A stretch of 64,000 bases of DNA, taken from assembly GCF_900091615.1 (NCBI RefSeq), contig NZ_FMIA01000002.1, positions 372,001-436,000 of the forward strand. The letters are read 5' to 3'. This DNA comes from Micromonospora yangpuensis. Lineage in GTDB: Bacteria > Actinomycetota > Actinomycetes > Mycobacteriales > Micromonosporaceae. Position numbers and translations under genes: made by a program. Below the pieces are notes generated by a model that was given only the letters and a program-made list of their open reading frames with translations, did not search any database and was not told the DNA's origin. Below, in pieces: positions 51,172 through 58,581 of the stretch. Positions within the stretch are counted from its first letter, which is position 1; the number at the start of each line of letters is the position of its first letter.

Positions 51172-51869
51172 CGCAGCTACAGGCCCGCGCGGTGGTCAAG
51201 GCGTACGGCGCGACACCCGCTCTGCGCGGGATCACCCTCGACGTCGCCGAGGGGGAGATCGTCGCTGTCACGGGCCCGAGCGGCTGCGGCAAGTCGACCC
51301 TGCTGCACTGCCTCGCCGGGATCCTGCGACCGGACGCCGGCGAGGTGCACTACCGGGGCCGACGGATCGACAACACCTCCGAGGCGGCCCGGTCCCGGCT
51401 GCGGCGTACCGAGTTCGGGGTGTTGTTCCAGTTCGGCCAGCTCGTCGCGGAGTTGACCGCGGCGGAGAACGTCGCCCTTCCGCTGCTGCTCGCCGGCACG
51501 CGGCGGCGAGCGGCGCGGACGGTGGCGCTGAGCTGGCTGGACCGGCTCGGCGTGGCCGAGGTCGCCGACGTCCGTCCAGGGGAGATGTCCGGCGGTCAGC
51601 AGCAGCGCTGCGCCACCGCGCGGGCGCTGGTCACCGAGCCCCGGGTGCTCTTCGCCGACGAACCGACCGGCGCGTTGGACACGCTCAGCGGCGAGCAGGT
51701 GCTCACCCAGGTGGTGCGGCTGGCCCGGGAGCAACGCACCACGGTCGTCCTGGTCACCCACGAGCCGAGGATCGCCGGGTACGCCGACCGCGAGATCGTC
51801 CTGCGCGACGGCACGGTCGACCACACCGGACTCGGCTTGGACGCCGCGCTGCCCGGTGGCCGCCGGTGA
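51168..51869 (+). CDS. ABC transporter ATP-binding protein
   Basis: A 233-residue ATPase of the MacB/LolD class. Walker A GPSGCGKST (about 38), Q-loop LFQFGQLV, signature MSGGQQQR, Walker B VLFADEPTGALD and H-loop VTHEP are intact. With the following permease it forms an export or membrane-protein-extraction complex. The GTG start overlaps padR. Confidence 0.93.
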   Translation: MTQLQARAVVKAYGATPALRGITLDVAEGEIVAVTGPSGCGKSTLLHCLAGILRPDAGEVHYRGRRIDNTSEAARSRLRRTEFGVLFQFGQLVAELTAAENVALPLLLAGTRRRAARTVALSWLDRLGVAEVADVRPGEMSGGQQQRCATARALVTEPRVLFADEPTGALDTLSGEQVLTQVVRLAREQRTTVVLVTHEPRIAGYADREIVLRDGTVDHTGLGLDAALPGGRR

Positions 51870-53401
51870 AACCCGCCACCCTGGTACGCCTCGCCCTGGC
51901 CGGCACCCGCACCGACTCGGCCCGGGTGATCCTGACCGCGCTCAGTGCCGCCCTGGCCGTTCTCACCGGGTTGGCCGCCGCGACCGTCCTGGCCATCCCC
52001 ACCCCGCCGTTCAGCGACCCGGAGAACTTCCTGAGCAACCACTCCGAGCAGTACGCCAGCGGCCTGCTCCGGGAGCCGGGGCTCCGGCCGGGGGTGGCCT
52101 TCGCCCTGCTCCTGCTCACCGTTCCGGTGCTGGCGTTGGCCGGGCAGTGCGCCCGGCTCGGTGCCCCGGCCCGGGACCGTCGGCTGGCCGCGCTACGGCT
52201 GGCCGGTGCCACCCCCGGTCAGGTGACCCTGGTCGCCGCGCTGGAAACCGGGGTGGCCAGCCTGCTCGGCGCGCTGGTCGCGCTCGGGGCGTACCTGGCC
52301 GGGCGGGAGGTGTTCGACCGGCCCGACCAGCGGGGGCAGCTGGCCCTGCCCACCGACGTGCTGCCGCATCCCGGGGTGCTGGCCGCCGTGGTGCTGGGGC
52401 TGCCCCTGGTCGCCACGGTGGCCACCGTGCTGCTGCTGCGCGCCGTGGTGACCGGGCCGCTGGGCGTGACCCGACGGGCCACCCGGTCGGGGGCACCCCG
52501 ACCCTGGGCGGGGCTCCTGATCGGCGTCGGCCTGCTCGCCTTCGCCTCGATCCGACCCGTGCTGGAGGTCTACGCCCGCACCGGCGTCGAGGCGCCGACC
52601 TGGCTGGTGCCGACGTTGCTGATGACCGGTGGGCTGCTGGCGATGACCGGGGTGGTGACCGGGGCCGGCTGGTTCTCGTACACCGCGGGCCGGCTGCTGC
52701 GCCGGTACAGCCGGGGGCCGGCCGCGTTGCTGGCCGCCGGCCGGTTGACCGCCGACCCGTGGGCCGGTAGCCGTACCCTCGCCGCACTGCTGGCCGCGCT
52801 GGTCTTCGGTGGCGGTGCCGCCGGGCTGCGGGCCTACTTCGTCGCCGACGACGCCAGGCTCCGGGAGGAGAACCGCCTGGTCGGCGTCGACGCAGGCGCC
52901 GACCCGTTCTACCTCGCCAGCATGGACCTGGTCGACCTGGCGGTCCAGGTGGCCGTGGCGATCGCCGCCGCCGGCATGCTCGTCGCCCTGGTCGAGGGCG
53001 TCGTCGGACGCCGCCGGGCGTACGCCTCGCTGGCGGCGACCGGGGTGCCCCGGGCCACCCTGAGCCGGTCGATCCTGTGGCAGGTGCTGGCCCCCGCAGT
53101 GCCGGCGGTGCTACTCGCCCTCACCGTCGGGTTCTTCCTGGCCCGGGGACTGTTCGGCGACGTGACCCGGGACAACCGCGTCTACGTCTGCGACGCCGGC
53201 ACCCAGCTCTGCTCGGATCCGGCGACCCGGGAGCGCTACACCCGTACCGTCGGCGAGCTGGTCCGGTCGGCTCCGGACGTACCGGTGGAGCAGTTGGGTT
53301 GGCTCGCCGCCGGCACCCTGGTCGCGGTGCTGGCCGTTACCGGCCTCGGCCTGCTCCTGCTCCGCACCAGCACCGCCCCCGAAGAACTCCGCACCCCCTG
53401 A
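51866..53401 (+). CDS. FtsX-like ABC permease
   Basis: A 511-residue permease with about eight to ten hydrophobic segments arranged as two FtsX-type halves; the large external region between helices is reduced compared with MacB. It is translationally coupled to the ATPase (GTGA overlap). A Cys pair lies in a predicted outer loop (YVCDAGTQLCSD). Substrate unknown; PadR-linked transporters often export antibiotics or lipids. Copy 5 of the 53-bp element starts 3 nt after the stop. Confidence 0.87.
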   Translation: MKPATLVRLALAGTRTDSARVILTALSAALAVLTGLAAATVLAIPTPPFSDPENFLSNHSEQYASGLLREPGLRPGVAFALLLLTVPVLALAGQCARLGAPARDRRLAALRLAGATPGQVTLVAALETGVASLLGALVALGAYLAGREVFDRPDQRGQLALPTDVLPHPGVLAAVVLGLPLVATVATVLLLRAVVTGPLGVTRRATRSGAPRPWAGLLIGVGLLAFASIRPVLEVYARTGVEAPTWLVPTLLMTGGLLAMTGVVTGAGWFSYTAGRLLRRYSRGPAALLAAGRLTADPWAGSRTLAALLAALVFGGGAAGLRAYFVADDARLREENRLVGVDAGADPFYLASMDLVDLAVQVAVAIAAAGMLVALVEGVVGRRRAYASLAATGVPRATLSRSILWQVLAPAVPAVLLALTVGFFLARGLFGDVTRDNRVYVCDAGTQLCSDPATRERYTRTVGELVRSAPDVPVEQLGWLAAGTLVAVLAVTGLGLLLLRTSTAPEELRTP

Positions 53402-53404
53402 GGT

Positions 53405-53458
53405 GTAAGGAAGGGCCCCCTGTTAACGCTTCCGGTAGAGAAGGGAACCCCTTTCGAC
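53405..53458 (+). repeat. 53-bp palindromic gene-end element, copy 5
   Basis: GTAAGGAAGGGCCCCC starts 3 nt after the permease stop, then TGTTAACGCTTCCGGTAGAG and a second arm AAGGGAACCCCTTTC. It faces copy 6 in inverted orientation across the threonine dehydratase gene. Confidence 0.92.
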
Positions 53459-53550
53459 AGCCGAGGGCGGAGCCGAACTCGGCAGGCGCGATCGCGCGTC
53501 GTCGGGGGCTGCCCCGTCCGCGGTACGGGCCGGGGCGCGAAGATGGCCGG

Positions 53551-54495
53551 ATGGACCTCGTCTCGCTGGCCGACGTGCGGGCCGCCGCCACCGACATCGC
53601 CCCGACCGTGCTGCGTACCCCGTTGCTTCCGGCGACCTGGGACGACCGGCTCTGGCTCAAGCCGGAGAGCCTGCAACCGGTGGGGTCCTTCAAACTGCGC
53701 GGGGCGACCCACGCGCTCGCCCGGCTGGCGGCCGACCGCCGGGAGCGGGGCGTGGTCACCCACTCTTCCGGAAACCACGGGCAGGCCCTGGCGTACGCCG
53801 CCCGCGCAGCCGGCGTCCGGTGCACGGTGGTGGTGCCGGAGGGTGCGCCGGCGGTGAAGATCGACCGGATGCGTGCCCTCGGCGCCACGGTGCTGCTGGT
53901 GCCCCCGGCCCAGCGGCAGACCGAGGCCGAACGGGTCGCCGCCGAGACCGGCGCCACGCTGGTACCGCCCTTCGACGACCGACGGATCATCGCCGGCCAG
54001 GGCACCGTCGGCCTGGAGATCGTCGCCGACCTGCCCGACGTCGACGTGGTGCTGGTCCCGGTGGGCGGCGGCGGGCTGGCCTCGGGGGTGAGCACGGCGG
54101 TACGGGAGCTGCGGCCGTCGGCCACGGTCATCGGGGTCGAGCCGGCGCTGGCCGCCGACGCCCACGAGTCGCTTACCAGCGGAACACTGACGAGTTGGGA
54201 GCCGGAGCGGACCTACCGGACGGCGGCCGACGGATTACGGACGAACCTCTCCGAACTCACCTTCGCCCACCTGACCGAGCGCCTCGACCGGGTGGTGACG
54301 GTGAGTGAGGAGGAGATCATGGCGGCGACCGTCCGGCTGGTCCGCGAGGCCCGCCTGGTGGTCGAGCCGAGCGGCGCGGTGGCGCTCGCCGCCCGGCTCT
54401 TCCACGCCGCCGAACTACCCCCCGGCCGTACGGTCGCCGTCGTCACCGGCGGCAACATCGACCCGGCCCGGCTGGCTGCCCTGCTGAACCCCTGA
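53551..54495 (+). CDS. Threonine/serine dehydratase, PLP-dependent
   Basis: A 314-residue fold-type II PLP enzyme of the catabolic threonine dehydratase type. The PLP Lys is in VGSFKLRGA (about 51), SSGNHGQALA is the phosphate-side loop, and VPVGGGGLASG is the tetraglycine PLP-binding loop. There is no C-terminal ACT domain, so it should not be isoleucine-feedback regulated. Hydroxyaspartate-type activities cannot be excluded. No clear ribosome binding site precedes the ATG. It stands alone between two inverted copies of the 53-bp element. Confidence 0.88.
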   Translation: MDLVSLADVRAAATDIAPTVLRTPLLPATWDDRLWLKPESLQPVGSFKLRGATHALARLAADRRERGVVTHSSGNHGQALAYAARAAGVRCTVVVPEGAPAVKIDRMRALGATVLLVPPAQRQTEAERVAAETGATLVPPFDDRRIIAGQGTVGLEIVADLPDVDVVLVPVGGGGLASGVSTAVRELRPSATVIGVEPALAADAHESLTSGTLTSWEPERTYRTAADGLRTNLSELTFAHLTERLDRVVTVSEEEIMAATVRLVREARLVVEPSGAVALAARLFHAAELPPGRTVAVVTGGNIDPARLAALLNP

Positions 54496-54601
54496 GCCGC
54501 CCCGGCCGGCTGGCAGGCCCTACCCCGTCCGGGCGTGGCATGCCCGGACGGGGTCCCGGTGCCGTGCGCGCCCAGGCAGCCTGGGTGCCCTCGCGGCGGG
54601 T

Positions 54602-54654
54602 GTGAGAAGGGGACCTTTCTATACCGGAAGCGTTAACAGGGGGCCCTTCCTTAC
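54602..54654 (-). repeat. 53-bp palindromic gene-end element, copy 6
   Basis: On the minus strand GTAAGGAAGGGCCCCC overlaps the last codon of the oligopeptidase gene and supplies its TAA stop; TGTTAACGCTTCCGGTATAG and a second arm GAAAGGTCCCCTTC follow. It is inverted relative to copy 5. Confidence 0.92.
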
Positions 54655-56744
54655 CGGGGGAAGCGGTCCAGGGTCCAGGCGTTGACGAAGGCCTCTTCCT
54701 TCCAGGCGTCGTACCGGCCGCTGGGGCCACCGTGTCCGGCACCCATCTCGGTTTTGAGTAGGTAGTCGCCCTGCGGTGCCACCGCCCGCAGTCGGGCGAT
54801 CCACTTCGCCGGCTCGTGGTAGAAGACCCGGGTGTCGTTGAGACTGGTCACGGCGAGGATCGGCGGATAGTCGACCGGGGCCACGTTCTCGTACGGGGTG
54901 TACGACTTCATGTACGCGTACACCTCGGGGTCGGCCAGCGGGTTGCCCCATTCCTCCCACTCGGTGACGGTCAGCGGCAGTGAGGGGTCGAGGATGGTGT
55001 TCAGCGCGTCCACGAACGGCACCTGGGCGACGATCCCGGCGAAGGCGTCCGGGGCGAGGTTGGCCACCGCGCCCATCAGCAGCCCGCCCGCCGAGCCGCC
55101 CCGGGCCACCAGTCGGTCCCGGGCCGTCCAGCCGGCCTTGACCAGGTGCCGGGCGCAGGCGACGAAGTCGGTGAAGGTGTTCTTCTTGGCCAGCAGCTTG
55201 CCTTCTTCGTACCAGCGTCGGCCCAGTTCGCCACCGCCGCGGATGTGCGCCACCGCGAAGATGACCCCCCGGTCGAGCAGGGAGAGCCGGCTGACCGAGA
55301 ACCACGGGTCCATGCTCGCCTCGTACGAGCCGTAGCCGTAGATGACGCAGGGCGCGGAGCCGTCGCGTGCCGTGCCGGCGCGCAGGACCAGCGAGATCGG
55401 GATCCGGGTGCCGTCGTCGGCGAGCGCCCAGTCGCGGTGCTGCTCGTAGTCGGCCGGGTCGAACTCGCGCCCGTCCGGGCCGGGGCGTACCGGGCTGCGC
55501 CGGCGCAGCACCAGGGCCCGGGTGACCAGGTCGAAGTCGTACACCGAACCGGGGGTGACCAGCGACGAGTAGCGCAGCCGGATGCTGTTGGTGTGGTACT
55601 CCGGGTTGGCGTCCAGCCCGACGCTGTAGATCGGTTCCGGGAAGTCGATGTCGTACGAGTCGGAGGTGCCGACCGGGAGCACCCGCAGCCCGGTCAGGCC
55701 GTTGCTGCGCAGCGAGACGACCAGGTGGTTGTCGAAGGCGTCGACCGCCTCCAGCCGGGTGCCGGGGGCGTGGTCGATCAGCGGCACCCAGTCGCCGGGC
55801 GCGTCCGCCGAGGTGTACGCCAGCGCGAAGTCCTCCGCGCCGTCGTTGTGCAGGATCAGGAAGCGGTGCCCGTGGTGCTCGACGGCGTACTCGACGCCCT
55901 GCCGGCGCTCGGCGATCACCGCCGGTTCGCCGGTCGGGTTGTCCGCCGGGATGACCCGTACCTCGCTGGTGATCTTGCTGTGGATGTCGACCAGGACGAA
56001 GCGTTCCGACCGGGTCAGCTCGACGCCCACCCAGAACCGCTCGTCGTCCTCCTGGTGCACCACCTGGTCGTCGGCGGCCGGGGTGCCGACGGTGTGCCGC
56101 CAGACCCGGTGGGGCCGCCACGCGTCGTCCACGGTGACGTAGAAGAGCACCGAGGCGTCGGCGGACCAGGCGGTGCCGTAGAAGGTGCCGGGGATCTCGT
56201 CGGCCAGCACCTCGCCGGTGTCGAGGTCCTTCACCCGCAGGGTGAACCGCTCGTCACCGGAGAAGTCCGTCGAGTACGCCAGCCAGCGCCCGTCCGGGCT
56301 GACGTCGAACGCCCCGAGGGAGAAGAAGTCGTGCCCCTCGGCGAGCAGGTTGCCGTCGAGCAGCACCTCCTCGCCGTCCAGGGGTGCGCCGTCCACGCTG
56401 ACCGGCGGTTCGGTCTCGCCGTCGCGGACCGCGCGTCGGCACTGCACGCCGTACTGCTGGCCCTCGACCGTGCGGGTGTAGTACCAGTGCGCGCCCTTGC
56501 GGGCCGGCACCGACAGGTCGGTCTCCTGGGTGCGCTGGCGGATCTCCTCGAACAGTTCGGTACGCAGGTCGGCCAGGTGCGCGGTGCGCGACTCGGTCCA
56601 GGCGTTCTCGGCCTTCAGGTACGCGATGGTGTCCGGGTCGTCCTTGGCGGTGAGCCAGGCGTACTCGTCGACGACGGTGTCGTCGTGGTGGATGCGCTCG
56701 GTGGGGACCCGCTTGGCGACGGGCACGGGGGTCTCGGTGGTCAC
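54651..56744 (-). CDS. ptrB: Oligopeptidase B (S9 prolyl oligopeptidase family)
   Basis: A serine peptidase of about 697 residues with an N-terminal beta-propeller and C-terminal alpha/beta hydrolase domain. The nucleophile is in ARGGSAGGLL, the typical oligopeptidase B block HIRGGGELGRRWYEEGKL precedes it, and the catalytic His is in GAGHGGPSGRYD near the C-terminus. It cuts short peptides after basic residues in the cytoplasm. The start is GTG 56744 if leaderless (TAACGT lies 7 nt upstream) or GTG 56753. The TAA stop comes from copy 6 of the 53-bp element. Confidence 0.92.
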   Translation of the reverse strand: MTTETPVPVAKRVPTERIHHDDTVVDEYAWLTAKDDPDTIAYLKAENAWTESRTAHLADLRTELFEEIRQRTQETDLSVPARKGAHWYYTRTVEGQQYGVQCRRAVRDGETEPPVSVDGAPLDGEEVLLDGNLLAEGHDFFSLGAFDVSPDGRWLAYSTDFSGDERFTLRVKDLDTGEVLADEIPGTFYGTAWSADASVLFYVTVDDAWRPHRVWRHTVGTPAADDQVVHQEDDERFWVGVELTRSERFVLVDIHSKITSEVRVIPADNPTGEPAVIAERRQGVEYAVEHHGHRFLILHNDGAEDFALAYTSADAPGDWVPLIDHAPGTRLEAVDAFDNHLVVSLRSNGLTGLRVLPVGTSDSYDIDFPEPIYSVGLDANPEYHTNSIRLRYSSLVTPGSVYDFDLVTRALVLRRRSPVRPGPDGREFDPADYEQHRDWALADDGTRIPISLVLRAGTARDGSAPCVIYGYGSYEASMDPWFSVSRLSLLDRGVIFAVAHIRGGGELGRRWYEEGKLLAKKNTFTDFVACARHLVKAGWTARDRLVARGGSAGGLLMGAVANLAPDAFAGIVAQVPFVDALNTILDPSLPLTVTEWEEWGNPLADPEVYAYMKSYTPYENVAPVDYPPILAVTSLNDTRVFYHEPAKWIARLRAVAPQGDYLLKTEMGAGHGGPSGRYDAWKEEAFVNAWTLDRFPR

Positions 56745-56859
56745 CGGTGTCACGTTACCGGCCGGGCGGGTCGGGGTCGGCCCGCGCGGCACCGCTCGGC
56801 GTCGCGCGCCGAGCCCCGACCCCACGTGGTACGGGACTGCGTGCGCTTTCGTACACCTG

Positions 56860-56871
56860 TACGATCTGGCC
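56860..56871 (+). promoter_or_regulatory. Candidate -10 box for the leaderless GlcE-like gene
   Basis: TACGAT (56860-56865) is followed after 6 nt by the ATG at 56872, which lacks a ribosome binding site. Transcription would begin at the start codon. Confidence 0.45.
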
Positions 56872-58428
56872 ATGGCGGCAACAGCGAGTTCCTCGATGGA
56901 CCGACCCGGAGCCTCCGACATCGTCCGCCGGCTGGTGGAGATCTGCGGCCCGCCCTTCGCCCGCCTGGCCGGCCCGGCCGACGAGGTGGCGGGGTGCCCG
57001 GCGCGGTGGGTGGCGGTGCCGGGCGACGCGCGGGCCGCGGCCCGGGTGCTCCGGCTGGCCGCCCAACACGACCTGGCAGTGGTGCCCCGGGGCGCGGGCA
57101 CCAAGATCGACTGGGGTGCGGCCCCGGCCCGGGTCGACATCGTGCTCGACACCGGCCGGCTGGCCGGCATCGACCGGCCGGCCGGCGAACCCACCGAGGT
57201 CGAGGTCGGCGCGGGTACGCCACTGCGCGCGATCCAGGCCACCCTCGGGCGCAGCGGGCACCGGTTGCCGCTGGATCCGCCCTCGCCCGGGGCCACCATC
57301 GGCGGGGTGCTCGCGGCCGACGAGTCCGGCCCGCTGCGACTGTGCCACGGTGGCCCCGGGGACCAGCTGCTCCGGCTGCGCTACCTCGACGCCGGGGGAG
57401 AGCTGGTCACCGTCCGGCTCGACCCCGCCGACCTGCCCGCCGGGAACGGCGTCGACCTGACCGGGACGGGAGTCAACCCCGACCTGACCGGGACGGGCGT
57501 CAACCCCGACCTGGCCGTGACGGGCGTCAACCCCGACCTGACCGTGACGGGAGCCGACCCCGACCTGGCCGCGACGGGAGTCGACCCCGACTTCTGGGCG
57601 GCCGGGGCCACCGGGTTCGACGTCGAGCTGCCGGCCACCGGCGGGTTCCACGGGGGCGCTGGAGTGGCGCTGGCCCGGCTGCTCTGCGGCTCCCAGGGTG
57701 GGCTCGGCCTGCTGGTCTCGGCGACGCTGCGGGTGCGGGAGGTGCCCGCCGGGCGGCGCTGGGTGATCCGGCCGGTACGGGACCCGGCCGAGGCACGCAC
57801 CCTGGTGTTGGAGGTGCTCGACGCCGACCTCGACCCGGCGGCGATCGAGCTGCACCTGCCCGCCGACGTCGGCCCCCGGGCGTTCGTCCATCCCGACCAC
57901 CCCTCGGTGGCCGGTCGTTCCGGGCTGGCCGGCAGCGTCGCGGTGCTGCTGGAGGGTGGGCTGCCCGAGGTCGACGAGCAGGCCGCCCGCCTGGTCGGGA
58001 TGCTCGGTGCGGAGACCACGGTGACCCGGTCGGCCCCGGACTGGTGGGGGCGGTACCCGTTCGGCCCCGCCGACGTGGCGCTGCGCATCGAGGCCGCCCC
58101 GGAGCACCTCTACTCCGCCCTGTACGCGTTGCGCGACTCGGCCGGCGGCCCGGTGTCGGTGCGCGGGTCCTTCGGCTCCGGCGTGCTCCACGCGGCCCTC
58201 ACCGGCCGGCTCGCCACCGTGGAGCGTGCGGTCCGGATCGTCGCCGCCGCCCGTGCGGTGCTCCAGCCCCGGCAGGGGCGGTGCGTCGTGGTCGCCGCGC
58301 CGGCACCGGTGCGTGACGCGGTCGACATCTGGGGCGGCCCGCCGGGCCTACCCGGCCTGCGCGACGCCAAGGACCGGCTGGACCCGCACCGCCGGCTGGC
58401 CCCGGGTCGCCTTCCCGGCGGCCTCTGA
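56872..58428 (+). CDS. FAD-binding oxidoreductase, GlcE-like, with repeat insert
   Basis: A 518-residue flavoprotein of the vanillyl-alcohol-oxidase fold, close to glycolate oxidase subunit GlcE. The FAD-binding half shows AAQHDLAVVPRGAGTKIDWG, VEVGAGTPLRAIQA and PPSPGATIGGVLAADESG; the C-terminal part RQGRCVVVAAP and GLRDAKDRLDPHRRLAPGR is typical of the group. GlcD and GlcF are not present, so the partner is elsewhere or the enzyme works alone. An insert of five nine-residue repeats (about 195-240) interrupts the fold. Start is leaderless ATG 56872. Confidence 0.85.
   Translation: MAATASSSMDRPGASDIVRRLVEICGPPFARLAGPADEVAGCPARWVAVPGDARAAARVLRLAAQHDLAVVPRGAGTKIDWGAAPARVDIVLDTGRLAGIDRPAGEPTEVEVGAGTPLRAIQATLGRSGHRLPLDPPSPGATIGGVLAADESGPLRLCHGGPGDQLLRLRYLDAGGELVTVRLDPADLPAGNGVDLTGTGVNPDLTGTGVNPDLAVTGVNPDLTVTGADPDLAATGVDPDFWAAGATGFDVELPATGGFHGGAGVALARLLCGSQGGLGLLVSATLRVREVPAGRRWVIRPVRDPAEARTLVLEVLDADLDPAAIELHLPADVGPRAFVHPDHPSVAGRSGLAGSVAVLLEGGLPEVDEQAARLVGMLGAETTVTRSAPDWWGRYPFGPADVALRIEAAPEHLYSALYALRDSAGGPVSVRGSFGSGVLHAALTGRLATVERAVRIVAAARAVLQPRQGRCVVVAAPAPVRDAVDIWGGPPGLPGLRDAKDRLDPHRRLAPGRLPGGL
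57454..57588 (+). repeat. 27-bp tandem repeat inside the GlcE-like gene
   Basis: Five 27-bp units encode DLTGTGVNP, DLTGTGVNP, DLAVTGVNP, DLTVTGADP and DLAATGVDP. The first two are identical at protein level and differ by one base. The array follows the substrate-side loop and precedes DFWAAGATGFDVELP. Confidence 0.92.
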
Positions 58429-58469
58429 GCACCGTTCGCCGGCCCCGCGCGGGCCCGGTCGTGCCCGCC

Positions 58470-58541
58470 CGGACGTGCCGCGCCGCTCGGACGTGCCGCG
58501 TCGCTCGGACGTGCCGCGTCGCTCGGACGTGCCGGGCGGAC
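58470..58541. repeat. 18-bp tandem repeats after the GlcE-like gene
   Basis: Four units of the type CGGACGTGCCGCGTCGCT with an 18-bp period lie between the convergent GlcE-like and SpoIIE genes. No gene covers them. Confidence 0.8.
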
Positions 58542-58581
58542 GCGCCGCGCCGCTGCCCGAGTGCCGCTGGACCGGGCACCG

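Noticed and set aside
55146..58316. A 1056-codon plus-strand frame over the oligopeptidase gene
   Set aside because: It is antisense to oligopeptidase B and then out of frame with the GlcE-like gene; the protein is Arg/Gly/Pro low complexity.
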